Assembly (NCBI RefSeq): GCF_029109325.1
Contig: NZ_JAQKQJ010000002.1
Span: forward strand, 235,310 to 299,309
Source of the DNA: Nodosilinea sp. PGN35
GTDB taxonomy: Bacteria > Cyanobacteriota > Cyanobacteriia > Phormidesmidales > Phormidesmidaceae
Reading direction: 5' to 3'
Length of the DNA stretch: 64,000 nucleotides
The position numbers and the translations under genes are program-made. The notes beneath the pieces were generated by a model, which did no database searches, was not told the DNA's origin, and saw nothing but the letters and a program-made list of their open reading frames with translations. Shown piece after piece: positions 25,295 through 33,854 of the stretch. The stretch's first letter is position 1, and each line of letters begins with the position of its first letter.

Positions 25295-26659
25295 TCATCT
25301 TAAGACTCGCTCGTTTATTTGCAGGTCTTTTCCTGGCTCTCCCTGGACTTGTTTTGAGAGTTTCATGCTTCGAGGAAAAGAAGACGAGTTTGGGGGCTGG
25401 TAATCTTTTGCGGGCTGGGTTGTGCGGTCGGCGATCGCAGCCGGAGTCAGCAGGCGCTGATAGATCTCATGGTGGCGATCGGCGATCGCCGTCCAGCTAA
25501 ACGATTGAACAAAGCTGTGCCCCGCTGTGGCCAGATGCTGCTGTTCTTGTGGATTTTGCAGCAGGGCGGCGATCGCATCTCCCAGGGCCGCCCCATTGCG
25601 CGGGGGCACCGGGACAATCACCTGGTTCTCAATCAGCGTGGCGTCGGTTTCGGCGGTGCGGGTGGCGATGGTGGGCAGGCGGTGGGCCAGCAGGGCCAGC
25701 AGGGAGCCGCTTTTGAGGGTCACACCGGGGTTAAAGGGCAGCACCCCCAGGTCTGACCCCGAGAGGTAGCGGGAGGCGCGATCGGCGTCGATGTAGCCGG
25801 TGCAGTGGACGCGATCGGTGAGACCCAGGTCGCGGATTTGGGCCTGCACCTTTTGCCAGTATTGCTCGGCGTCTTTGCCCCCCAGAGACAGGGTTTCGAT
25901 GCCGCCCATCAGCAGCAGGCGGGCCTGGGGATGGCGGTTCACCACCTGCCGAAAGCCCTGGAGCAGGGGTTCGATGCCCTTGACCGGGTGCAGAAAGCCA
26001 AAGAACGCCACGACTGCCGCATCCTGGGGCCAGCGGCAGTCGTGGCGGAGCTGCGGGCGGGCGGTGGCGCGATCGATGGGGGCAACGGTCAGATTGGCGG
26101 CGATGGGGATAGTGGCGATGCGATCGCGCAGCTTTGGCAATCGCTCTTGCATGATCCGGGTAATGTTCTCGTTGGTGGTGAGGATGGCGTCGCTGCCGGT
26201 GAGCAAAAAGCCGTCCTCGCGATCCCACCAGGTGCGGGCCTGGCCCCATTCTTTTAGGTTCTCTAACCAGCGGGCCGGAAACCACCGGGGCTGCCACTCC
26301 CACCAGCCGTACTCGTGGGCCGTGGTGACGATGGGGCGACGGTAGCCCGCCATTCTCAGCAGCAGCGGCAGCAAGAACACCGATCGCTCAAAGCGGTAGC
26401 TGCCCGCCGCGTGCTGAATGTGCAGCAGGTCGGTGGGGGTAGCCAGAATGCGCTGCACCAGGGGGATCAGCTGCGGTACCTTCCACTGCGACAGCGCCCC
26501 CTGCACGGTGGGATCGGCCAGGGTGCGGGCCGAATCGTGGGTGGTGAGGACGGTTGTGGTGATGTCGCGGCGGTGGAGGTGCGATCGCAGGTTGGCCAGG
26601 TAGTCGGCGACGCCGTCTTGGTCGGGGCGGTGGTTGCCGGTGAGGTAGGTGATGTGCAT
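25295..26659 (-). CDS. Glycosyltransferase family 4
   Basis: A 454-aa protein from the ATG at 26659 (MHITYLTGNHRPDQDGVADY). The frame is open 48 codons upstream, but that part is encoded by heptamer repeats and is not protein-like. Features of GT-B family 4 enzymes are the N-terminal loop GVADYLANLR, the acceptor-side HIQHAAGSYRFER, the second-domain start AVVAFFGFLHPVKGIEPLLQ and the donor-binding SDLGVLPFNPGVTLKSGS. The usual EX7E is altered around here. It presumably adds a hexose in assembly of a surface glycan. It is the last gene of a minus-strand glycan block with the double GT9 gene. Confidence 0.8.
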   Translation of the reverse strand: MHITYLTGNHRPDQDGVADYLANLRSHLHRRDITTTVLTTHDSARTLADPTVQGALSQWKVPQLIPLVQRILATPTDLLHIQHAAGSYRFERSVFLLPLLLRMAGYRRPIVTTAHEYGWWEWQPRWFPARWLENLKEWGQARTWWDREDGFLLTGSDAILTTNENITRIMQERLPKLRDRIATIPIAANLTVAPIDRATARPQLRHDCRWPQDAAVVAFFGFLHPVKGIEPLLQGFRQVVNRHPQARLLLMGGIETLSLGGKDAEQYWQKVQAQIRDLGLTDRVHCTGYIDADRASRYLSGSDLGVLPFNPGVTLKSGSLLALLAHRLPTIATRTAETDATLIENQVIVPVPPRNGAALGDAIAALLQNPQEQQHLATAGHSFVQSFSWTAIADRHHEIYQRLLTPAAIADRTTQPAKDYQPPNSSSFPRSMKLSKQVQGEPGKDLQINERVLR

Positions 26660-26830
26660 GGGGGAGGGGGAGTGGGTAGGCGGGTGATGATGGGGTGGGG
26701 GGTGAGAGGGAATTTTGGATTGGGGATTTTGGATTTTGGGAGGGTGAGGGTGAGGGTGGGGGAGACGAGGGGGCAAATCCAAAATCCAAAATCTAAAATC
26801 CAAAATTTTTTCGTGGAGGAGTGGGAGGGT
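26660..26830. repeat. Heptamer STRRs (GGGTGAG and TTTTGGA types)
   Basis: Two kinds of seven-base repeat lie side by side. GGGTGAG/GGGAGGG units come first. A second set, TTTGGAT/TTTTGGG, is met further on by its complement AAATCCA/AAATCTA, so the TTTTGGA arms can pair as a hairpin. They separate the GT4 gene from the double GT9 gene and create false N-terminal extensions of the GT4 frame. Confidence 0.85.
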
Positions 26831-29034
26831 TAGGACGTCTTAATTAGAGAGAGAGCCGCAGCCACGACATCAGCGGGGGAGATATCGAGGCATTCCATCG
26901 CGTACGGGCAGGTGAAGGCGTAGCAGGGGCTGCACGGGGTGGGGCGGCGCAGCAGGCGGGCGCGGGTTTGGCGGGGTTGCCACTGGCGTTCCAGCTCCGT
27001 ACCGGCAAAAAGAATCACGCTGGGGGTCTGGGTGGCGTCGGCGATGTGCATGGTTGAGGTGTTGGTGGAGAGCATGAGCTGGGCGTGGGCCACCAGGGCG
27101 ACGAGGTCGGCGAGGGTGGTTTTGCCGATCAGATCGATGGCGTGGAGGCCGAGGGTAGCGAGCAAGGGGGCGGCGGCGGGGCGATGTTTGTCGGTGCCGG
27201 TGACGACGACGGGCCAGCCGAGCGTTTCGGCCAGGGTGCGGGCGGCGATCGCAAACCGCTCGAGGTCGTACATGCGCGAGGGGCAGCTGGCCCAGGGGTT
27301 GAGCAGCAGGTAGGGCTGGGTGGGGCGGTGGGGCGATGGGGGAATGGCGAGGGTGAGGTGGCGATCGCGCACCCGATACCCTGCCGCTTCCACCAGCCGC
27401 AGGTTGCGCTCGACCTGGTGCAGGTCGTCGGGCAGGTCGCTCACCCGGTGGGTGAGGCATTCCCCCGTTTCCCTGGAGGCCCCCAGCCGCAGGGGAATGC
27501 CCGCCAGCTGGCACACCAAGGCAGCGGGGTGGGGGCTTTGCCGGAAGCTGGTGAGGGCGATCGCCCCGTCAAACCGGCGGGCCTTGAGGGCGTCGATCAA
27601 GGCCCACTCCTGCTCCACCTCGCCGGGGGGGCGATCCAACGCCTGCCACAGCACCCGCCACGGCATCACCTCATCCACCCAGGGCAGCACCGCCGCCGCC
27701 AGCGCCCCCGCCGGGCTGGCCAGCAGGGTGAGGCGAGTGTCGGGCTGGGTTTCTTTGATCGCCCGCAGTGCCGGGGCGGTCATCAGCACGTCGCCGATGT
27801 TGTCGAGGCGGAGGAGGAGGAGGTTGCGGCAGTGGGAGAAGGGGGGGGGGGGGTGAGGGGGTGAGGGGGTGAGGGGTGAGGGGGTGAGGGGTGAGGGGTG
27901 AGGGGTGAGTTTTGTAAGTCCTTCGGACTGGCTACGCCTACGCGCAGCGTCTTTGAAGGAGACACTTTGGATTTTATTTACTCCCCCATCTCCCCCATCT
28001 CCCCCAACTCCTCCACTCCCCCACTCCCCCACTCCCCCACTCCCCCACTCCCCCACCGCCTCCGCCACCACCTCAGGACTCAGCAAATTCACGCAGGTAT
28101 CCCACACGAAGGGGCAGGCACCGCTGTACCAGCAGGGCTGCTCGGTGAAGTTGGCGGGGTGGCGCTCGGGGCAGCTGGGGTAGCCTTGCAGGTTGATGTG
28201 GGGGGCGGGGTGGCCGTAGCGGTCAGCCCAGGCGGGGCCAAACAGGGTGATGGTGGGGGTGCCGACGGCGGCGGCGATGCGGGCGGGGCCGGTGTCGGCA
28301 CCGACGACGGCGTCGAGCTGGGTGAAGAGGGCGGCCAGGTGGCGCAGGGGGCCGCGGGGCCAGAGGAGGGCGTTGTCGAGCTGAGAGGCGATCGCCTGGG
28401 CCGGTTTGGGGTCAACCCCGGCGGGCACCACCAGGCTGGCTCCGTGGCGCTGGTGCAGGAGCTTTCCTAACGCGACAAAGTGCTCGGGCGACCACTGTTT
28501 GATCGCCATCCCGGCGTCGGGGTAGAGGCCGATGCGGGGGTGCGGCAGGGCCTGGAGCTGGGCCTGGGCCTGGGCTTGTTCGGCGGGGGTGAGGTGCAGG
28601 CGGGGGTGGCGGTGGGCGGTGGCGGCTGCGGCGGTGATCAGCCCTTCGGTCTGGAGGATGTGGAGCATGCGATCGCTCACGGGGTGATCGGGGGGCGGGT
28701 TGCGCCACAGGTTGGTCACGGTTTGCGGAGCGCCGCTCTGGCTCACCAACTCACCAATGCCGTCGTAGGTGGTGTCGGTCACCACTAGGTCGTAGGGGGG
28801 CAGGTCGTAGGAAGTTTGGAGGGCATCCACTACGGCCTGCCGCGCCTGGCCCTGGGGGGCCTGCAAAACCCGGTGAATCTGGGGGTGGTGGTACAGCAGC
28901 TGATCCCCAGGGGCGAAGGTGAGCACCGTCAGCTGAGCTTGGGGATGGGAGGCGGCCAGAGCCTGGATGGCGGGTAGGGCAATCAAGACATCGCCCAGAC
29001 CCCCGAGTAGCTCAATGAAGAGAATCTGGGTCAT
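26830..29034 (-). CDS. Tandem family-9 glycosyltransferase (two heptosyltransferase-like domains joined by repeat)
   Basis: A single 734-aa frame with two complete GT9 domains. Domain 1 (about 1-325) has FIELLGGLGDVLIALPAIQA and GADTGPARIAAAVGTP. Domain 2 (about 402-734) has LLLRLDNIGDVLMTAPALRA, STNTSTMHIADA and a Cys-rich end PCSPCYAFTCPYAMEC. GT9 enzymes transfer heptose or related sugars from nucleotide donors at the inner membrane. The junction (about 325-401) is low complexity, with [21 protein letters not shown] and HPSPLTPSPLTPSP. It is encoded by heptamer repeats plus a palindromic dispersed repeat. This looks like two adjacent genes merged in frame by repeat DNA. The second domain has no Met at its start, so separate translation is not obvious. 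Confidence 0.85.
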   Translation of the reverse strand: MTQILFIELLGGLGDVLIALPAIQALAASHPQAQLTVLTFAPGDQLLYHHPQIHRVLQAPQGQARQAVVDALQTSYDLPPYDLVVTDTTYDGIGELVSQSGAPQTVTNLWRNPPPDHPVSDRMLHILQTEGLITAAAATAHRHPRLHLTPAEQAQAQAQLQALPHPRIGLYPDAGMAIKQWSPEHFVALGKLLHQRHGASLVVPAGVDPKPAQAIASQLDNALLWPRGPLRHLAALFTQLDAVVGADTGPARIAAAVGTPTITLFGPAWADRYGHPAPHINLQGYPSCPERHPANFTEQPCWYSGACPFVWDTCVNLLSPEVVAEAVGEWGSGGVGEWGSGGVGGDGGDGGVNKIQSVSFKDAARRRSQSEGLTKLTPHPSPLTPSPLTPSPPHPPPPFSHCRNLLLLRLDNIGDVLMTAPALRAIKETQPDTRLTLLASPAGALAAAVLPWVDEVMPWRVLWQALDRPPGEVEQEWALIDALKARRFDGAIALTSFRQSPHPAALVCQLAGIPLRLGASRETGECLTHRVSDLPDDLHQVERNLRLVEAAGYRVRDRHLTLAIPPSPHRPTQPYLLLNPWASCPSRMYDLERFAIAARTLAETLGWPVVVTGTDKHRPAAAPLLATLGLHAIDLIGKTTLADLVALVAHAQLMLSTNTSTMHIADATQTPSVILFAGTELERQWQPRQTRARLLRRPTPCSPCYAFTCPYAMECLDISPADVVAAALSLIKTS
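27835..28065. repeat. STRR plus palindromic repeat at the GT9-GT9 junction
   Basis: GGTGAGG-type heptamers (27840-27908) are followed by a palindromic dispersed unit (about 27911-27965, containing CCTTCGGACTGGCTACGCC and ACGCGCAGCGTC). CTCCCCCA-type heptamers follow (27980-28060). All of it is in frame within the double GT9 gene. Confidence 0.8.
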
Positions 29035-29256
29035 GGAGAGGGGGGCAGCGGAGGAAAGCTTTGAACGGTTAGGTCTGGGGAGCCAATGGCCTATCCAACA
29101 AATTACCGATCAGGGCTGAGACTGGCATCTTTCTCTAGGGAGGGCCATGTCAAGGGCGCTGGGTTGGAACCTGTAATGTGGCTGATGTTTTTGCTCGGCA
29201 GGGGTCTTTAGGCTGGGAGAGAATATTGCCTCGTTGTTGTACTGGCCCCAATTGTT

Positions 29257-30363
29257 TTGACCCACGATTCTGCGATCGCACCCACTCTGCCGGGCACCGA
29301 GCCCGCTCCCCTGACCACCGCCTACCGTCACCGTCGCTGGCTGCCGGAGCAGGTCTTGTTTACCCCCGCCGCCCTGGAGGAACCCTGGGGTCAGCAGATT
29401 TTAGAGCGGGTGCAGGCCCACGATCTGCCGGTGGAATTTCTCAAGCAAAACCGTCTGAGCGGGCTGCGGGGAGAGAATGAGCGGGAGACCTACGCGATCG
29501 CCAAGCGCACCCTGGCGGTGGTCACCGCCCCGGCGGGTCAGCTCAAGCTGACGCCGATACCGCCCTCGGCGGACTGGCAGTTTCACCTGGCCCAGGGCTG
29601 CCCGGCCCACTGCCAGTACTGCTATTTGGCGGGGAGTTTGCAGGGGCCGCCCGTGATTCGGGTCTATGCCAACCTGCCGCAGATTTTAGACAACCTGAAG
29701 CACTACGAGCGCCCCGACCGGCTCACCACCTACGAGGTCAGCTGCTACACCGACCCGCTGGGCATTGAGCACCTGACCGGCAGCCTGGCCGAGTGCATTC
29801 GCTACTTTGGCCAGCGCGACCGGGCTCGCCTGCGCTGGGTGTCAAAGTTTGACGCGGTGGATGACCTGCTGGCTCTGCCCCACCGGGGCCACACCCGCTG
29901 CCGCTTCAGCATCAACGCCGCCTCGGTGTCGCGCCGACTGGAGGGGGGCACGGCCTCGGTGGCGGAGCGGCTGCGGGCCATTCGGCAACTGGCGCTGCCG
30001 GTGGAGCGGGGCGGCGGCGGCTACCCGGTGGGCTTTGTGATCGCCCCGATCATGCCCATTGAGCACTGGCAGGAGGAGTACAGCCAGCTGCTGGAGGCCG
30101 CCGCCAGCGCCCTGGATTTCGACTGCGACCTCACCTTTGAGCTGATCTCCCATCGGTTTACCCCCGGCTCAAAGGGGGTGCTAGAGCAGTGGTACCCCAA
30201 CAGCAGCCTCGATCTGGACGAATCGACCCGCACCACCAAGCGCAACAAGTTTGGCGGCACCAAGTACGTCTACGACAAAGACACGATGAGTGAGCTACGC
30301 AGCTTTTTTGAAGGGGCGATCGCCCGCTGGTTTCCTCGGGGTGAGATTCTCTATTGGACTTAG
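29257..30363 (+). CDS. Spore-photoproduct-lyase-like radical SAM protein
   Basis: A 368-aa protein with a radical-SAM cluster motif CPAHCQYC (Cys115, Cys119, Cys122; CX3CX2C), followed by YLAGSLQGPPVIRVYANL. This is the layout of the SPL family (spore photoproduct lyase and its relatives in non-sporulating bacteria). Other family-like segments are TTYEVSCYTDPLGIEHLTG and RFSINAASVSRRLEGGT. In cyanobacteria the substrate is unknown; a DNA-repair role is only by analogy. The start is a TTG at 29257, since no ATG occurs before the conserved region. It is transcribed opposite to the glycan genes on both sides. Confidence 0.85.
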   Translation: MTHDSAIAPTLPGTEPAPLTTAYRHRRWLPEQVLFTPAALEEPWGQQILERVQAHDLPVEFLKQNRLSGLRGENERETYAIAKRTLAVVTAPAGQLKLTPIPPSADWQFHLAQGCPAHCQYCYLAGSLQGPPVIRVYANLPQILDNLKHYERPDRLTTYEVSCYTDPLGIEHLTGSLAECIRYFGQRDRARLRWVSKFDAVDDLLALPHRGHTRCRFSINAASVSRRLEGGTASVAERLRAIRQLALPVERGGGGYPVGFVIAPIMPIEHWQEEYSQLLEAAASALDFDCDLTFELISHRFTPGSKGVLEQWYPNSSLDLDESTRTTKRNKFGGTKYVYDKDTMSELRSFFEGAIARWFPRGEILYWT

Positions 30364-30364
30364 C

Positions 30365-30645
30365 TGTGTGGGGTGTCGGGTGTCGGGTGTCGGGTGTCGG
30401 GTGTGAGCTTGGGATGCTGTTGGCGAAATCAACAATCTGCAAAATAGACTTGGGAAAGTTGTCCCCAAAGACCCCCAGCCCCCAATTCCGGGGGTGCCGG
30501 AAGGTCAAAGTCCCCCAAAGTTGGGAGATTTAGCGGGCCGACACCGGAGAATTTCATGAAGGAATAATTCGCCAACAGCATCCAGCTTCGTGGCCTACCT
30601 GAAACCCGAAACCCAATACCCAGCACCCAATCCCCAATACCCTTC
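30365..30645. repeat. Intergenic repeats: TGTCGGG heptamers, a palindromic repeat, and GAAACCC heptamers
   Basis: From left to right are five near-identical GGTGTCG/GGGTGTC units (30370-30405), then a dispersed hairpin-type repeat (AGACCCCCAGCCCCCAATT... and GTCCCCCAAAGTTGGGAGA, about 30467-30540), then ACCCGAA/ACCCAAT heptamers (30598-30640). Convergent genes end on both sides, so transcription terminators may be among these hairpins. Confidence 0.7.
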
Positions 30646-31452
30646 CTACACCGCCAACAGGTTGGGCGCATCGTGAGTGCGATCGCTGAGGGTGGTGGGC
30701 AGTTCCTGGTGGTAGGCTCCGGAGGGCAGCACGCCGCAGCCGCCGTAGCGTTTCATCACCCGCTGCTGGGCGAGTACGTCTTCGCCGCAGCTCTGGGGGG
30801 GCAGGTCGCGCCAGAAGTGGAACCCGCCCACGTCTAGCAGCTTGGTGCGATCGAACAGCACACAGCCCGCCACCCAGGCGACGTGGTAGGTACAGGGGCG
30901 CTGGGGGGTAAAGCCAAATTTTTCTTGCAGGTGCAGGGGGTTGGCAGCGTTGTGCAGCCGCCACCGCTCCCACTGGGGGGTGTCTTTCTCCAGGGTTTCG
31001 GGCTGTACGCGGCCCTGCCAGGGGGTGAAAGGCTGGTGCTCGGCGGGGCGTACGTCGTCGCGATAGCTGAGACCCACCATGGGGTTGCCCACAAAGCCGC
31101 ACCCTTCGCGCTGAAGGGTGGTGAGCAGCAGCTCCAGCACCCAGGGTTCGAGCAGCACGTCGTCGTCGAGAAACAGCACGTAGGGGGCTGTGGCCTGCTC
31201 GAGCAAAAACTGGCGTTGCTCGGCAATGCCACGCCGAGGCAAATGCTTGAGGATCTGCGGCGCGTGGCCGTGGGCGTCGAGCACCCGCAGCACGGCCTGA
31301 ATGGTGCCGACGGTCTCCAAGTTGAGATCGTCGCTCTGGTCGGACACGGTGACGCGAAAATCCTGGCAGGTCTGGGCGCAGAGGCCGGTGAGGGTGACGG
31401 CGAGGGCGTGGGGGCGGTTGTAGGTGGGGATGAGGAGGTCGATGGCGGGCAT
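30646..31452 (-). CDS. Glycosyltransferase family 2
   Basis: A 268-aa GT-A enzyme. The N-terminus MPAIDLLIPTYNRPHALAVT is the nucleotide-binding strand. The metal-binding acidic motif is LFLDDDVLLEPW (about residues 95-105). The acceptor-side segment includes WVAGCVLFDRTKLLDVGG. It uses a UDP- or GDP-sugar to extend a surface polysaccharide; specificity is unknown. The next plus-strand gene is divergent, with a heptamer repeat (GGTGAAG/GGGGTAG units) between. Confidence 0.85.
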   Translation of the reverse strand: MPAIDLLIPTYNRPHALAVTLTGLCAQTCQDFRVTVSDQSDDLNLETVGTIQAVLRVLDAHGHAPQILKHLPRRGIAEQRQFLLEQATAPYVLFLDDDVLLEPWVLELLLTTLQREGCGFVGNPMVGLSYRDDVRPAEHQPFTPWQGRVQPETLEKDTPQWERWRLHNAANPLHLQEKFGFTPQRPCTYHVAWVAGCVLFDRTKLLDVGGFHFWRDLPPQSCGEDVLAQQRVMKRYGGCGVLPSGAYHQELPTTLSDRTHDAPNLLAV

Positions 31453-31633
31453 GGGGGTGAAGGGGTAGGGGGTGAAGGGGTAGGGGCAGACGGCGTCTGC
31501 CTAGGAGATGGGGGAAGGAGAGATGGGGCGGGGAAGTGGTTCTGTGGGTAGAGGTGGGAGCGGGGCAAAATCGGTAGTCTGCTGGGGAATTGAGTTAATT
31601 CAAGGGTTACGAGAACTATTGGCGAGACTTGCT

Positions 31634-32008
31634 ATGGCACAACCGATTGGTAAGACCTACTGGGCGATCGCAGAGGGCTACATTCCCCCGGCTGAGGCGG
31701 GGCAGCCGCCGGAGCTGATCAGCCACGAGACGGCCTGTTTGCTGAACACCTCTGACCAGGAGGCGCGGGTGCAGATCACGATCTACTTCAGCGATCGCGA
31801 GCCGGTTGGCCCCTACCATGTCACGGTGCCCGCCCGCCGCACGAAGCATGTGCGCTTTGACCAGTTGGAGGAGCCCGAGCCGGTGCCCCGGGGGACGGAG
31901 TACGCCAGTGCGATCGCCTCGGATGTGCCGATTGTGGTACAGCACACCCGACTCGACTCGCGCCAGGCAGAGCTGGCCCTGCTCAGCACCATCGCCTACG
32001 CCGATTAG
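31634..32008 (+). CDS. Anabaena sensory rhodopsin transducer (ASRT) homologue
   Basis: A 124-aa protein from the ATG at 31634; the longer open frame upstream is repeat-derived. It matches the ASRT family closely over its whole length: IGKTYWAIAEGYIPP, ELISHETACLLNTSDQ, REPVGPYHVTVPARRTKHVR, and the end VPIVVQHTRLDSRQAELALL. ASRT is a tetrameric beta-sandwich soluble protein that in Anabaena partners with a membrane rhodopsin; wider family members are suspected to bind small molecules or sugars. No rhodopsin gene lies in this window. Its convergent neighbour is an SDR dehydrogenase. Confidence 0.9.
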   Translation: MAQPIGKTYWAIAEGYIPPAEAGQPPELISHETACLLNTSDQEARVQITIYFSDREPVGPYHVTVPARRTKHVRFDQLEEPEPVPRGTEYASAIASDVPIVVQHTRLDSRQAELALLSTIAYAD

Positions 32009-32031
32009 GGCCGCCCTGGGGCGGAACTAGC

Positions 32032-32910
32032 TTATAGCAGCGACTTGACGGGCTTGTTCTCTAGCCCCTCACGGCTGTGGCTGAGGTGTTTGAGCTGTCC
32101 GGCGGGCTGCTGGGTGAGGGCTTCGGGCACCTGGCCACCGACGGCTCCCTTGGCTACGGTGACGCCGCCGTCGGCCAGCCACAGGGCACCCGTGACGTAG
32201 CTGGCTTCGTCGGAGGCGAGAAAGGCGTAGACGTTGGCCATTTCTTCGGCGGTGCCGCGCCGGGCCATGGGGGTCGCCTGAATCAGCATTTCCTCCATTT
32301 GCTCAGTCATGGGGCCGGTTTCTTTGTGAGTCCAGGCGGTGTCGATGGCACCGGGGCAGACGCAGTTGGCCCGCACGCCGTACTTGGCCTGCTCGACCGC
32401 CACCCCTTTCATGAAGGAGTGTACCCAGCCTTTGGTGCCGCCGTAGGGGCTGTTTTGGGCCAGACCGTTGAACCCCGCTTCCGACCCGGCAGAGACAATG
32501 TTGCCCCGGCGCTGCTGGAGGTGGGGCAGGGCGTACTTGGTCATCAAAAAGGTGGAGCGAATGTTCATCTGCACGGTGCGATCGAAGAGATCGACCGGGT
32601 AGTCTTGGGTTTCGGCGGTGACCAGAAATACCCCGGCGTTGTTGATCAGAATGTCGATCTGCCCGAAGACGTCGATCGCCCCCTGCACACAGGTCTGGGC
32701 CTCCTCGGGCTGGGAAATATCGCCCTTGTGCACCGCCACCTCGCCGCCGTGGCGCTGAATGGCCTGGGCCACCGCGTCGATGGGGTCATCGGGCAGCCCA
32801 TTGATCAAAATTTTGGCACCTTCTACCGCAAACTTGTGGGCGATCGCCTCGCCGATGCCGGTAGCGGCCCCGGTAATAATGGCGACTTTGCCCTCTAAAC
32901 GTCCGGCCAT
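32032..32910 (-). CDS. SDR-family oxidoreductase (glucose-1-dehydrogenase-like)
   Basis: A 292-aa short-chain dehydrogenase from the ATG at 32910; about 43 codons of open frame upstream lack similarity. The NAD(P)-binding motif TGAATGIG follows GKVAIITG. NNAGVFL and the catalytic Tyr-Lys (YGGTK) are present, and the C-terminal cofactor segment ALWLADGGVTVAKG is typical of classical SDRs related to glucose 1-dehydrogenase or 3-oxoacyl reductase. Substrate unknown. It is convergent with the ASRT gene, with only 23 bases between. Confidence 0.85.
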   Translation of the reverse strand: MAGRLEGKVAIITGAATGIGEAIAHKFAVEGAKILINGLPDDPIDAVAQAIQRHGGEVAVHKGDISQPEEAQTCVQGAIDVFGQIDILINNAGVFLVTAETQDYPVDLFDRTVQMNIRSTFLMTKYALPHLQQRRGNIVSAGSEAGFNGLAQNSPYGGTKGWVHSFMKGVAVEQAKYGVRANCVCPGAIDTAWTHKETGPMTEQMEEMLIQATPMARRGTAEEMANVYAFLASDEASYVTGALWLADGGVTVAKGAVGGQVPEALTQQPAGQLKHLSHSREGLENKPVKSLL

Positions 32911-33306
32911 AACCTCAGAATCCTTAACTATATACAGCACTCCTTCAGGATTCAGGGCGGTTGCTCTAGTGCCCTCTGTTGCAGGTAAGAGGTTAACGAA
33001 AACTGTCCTCTGGCGGTGAAGTTTCAGGTGAGATTCCAAAGTATTGATCCAATGCTAAGTAGGAAGACGCTACTAAATATAAGACCTGAGCAAGATAGAC
33101 AAAGTAGAACGTGCGATCGCTATAACTTGCCATTGCGATCTGTACACGATCCCCTCCTTTGTCCATCCTGTTCAACATCTTTTCTAGACGGTTCAGGTTA
33201 TTTCTTCTGACAGACAACGAGCACCACAGGCAACGTTAAGGTTTGTAAATAAGGCGTTGTTATGCTTTCACTTTAATGGAAAGTTCAGCGCTCATGGAAA
33301 CCCTAT

Positions 33307-33312
33307 AGGAGG
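33307..33312 (+). promoter_or_regulatory. Strong Shine-Dalgarno for the carotenoid-protein gene
   Basis: A perfect AGGAGG lies five bases before the ATG at 33318. It fixes this start and suggests high translation. Confidence 0.75.
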
Positions 33313-33317
33313 TCTAA

Positions 33318-33788
33318 ATGACCTATTTGACCGTAGACGCTGTTAAAGAACCCCTCAAGCAGTTTGAGACCTTTGATGCTGACACTCAACTTGCCCTGCT
33401 GTGGTATGGCTATCTGGATATCAAGGAGCAGCTCAATCCCAACCCCGACAGCAAAGTAGAAGGTTTGGGCCAAACCCTGTACAACCAGATTGCTGCTCTG
33501 CCTAAGCAGGATCAGCTCCAGGCTCAGCGAGATATTGCCAGTCGAGCCGATACTCCTATTAGCCAAACCTATGGTGCTCTCAGCCCTTCTGCAAAGCTAG
33601 AGACCTGGCTGCTGCTGGCCCAGGGGATGGAATCGGGTGAGATTATCAATGTGCCCGACGACTATTCTCTGCCGGAGAATACAGAGGAGTTTGTCAGCCA
33701 AATCAAAGCGCTGGACTTTGAAGAGCGGATCAACTTTACCCGCAATGCTGTGACTGCCATGGGATACAACAAGGTCACCCTGGGCTAA
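33318..33788 (+). CDS. Helical carotenoid protein (orange-carotenoid-protein N-terminal domain)
   Basis: A 156-aa all-helical protein equivalent to the N-terminal domain of OCP, with no C-terminal NTF2-like domain, so it is an HCP. Family features are FDADTQLALLWYGYLDIKEQ, RADTPISQTYGALSPSAKLETW and INFTRNAVTAMGYN. HCPs bind a keto-carotenoid and act as singlet-oxygen quenchers or, in some clades, phycobilisome quenchers. The aromatic residues expected near the carotenoid (Trp in ALLWYGYL, Trp in LETWLL) are present. It has a strong ribosome site and its own terminator, so it is a stand-alone gene. No CTD homologue, FRP or ketolase gene is nearby. Confidence 0.9.
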   Translation: MTYLTVDAVKEPLKQFETFDADTQLALLWYGYLDIKEQLNPNPDSKVEGLGQTLYNQIAALPKQDQLQAQRDIASRADTPISQTYGALSPSAKLETWLLLAQGMESGEIINVPDDYSLPENTEEFVSQIKALDFEERINFTRNAVTAMGYNKVTLG

Positions 33789-33854
33789 TGGTTAATACAA
33801 GGGTTGCCCGATTAAATTGGGAGCCAGAATAGATATGCCTTAGTGGCAGGACGG

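Noticed and set aside
27840..27910. G-rich heptamers considered as sequencing or assembly artefact
   Set aside because: The same unit families occur at many independent places and keep reading frames open; read evidence would still be needed to be certain.
31634..32910. Search for a rhodopsin partner of ASRT near this site
   Set aside because: No seven-helix frame with a retinal-lysine motif exists in the flanking 10 kb on either strand.
32993..33217. A 74-codon minus-strand frame between the SDR and carotenoid-protein genes
   Set aside because: One hydrophobic patch but no ribosome site or family; overlaps the untranslated upstream part of the SDR frame.
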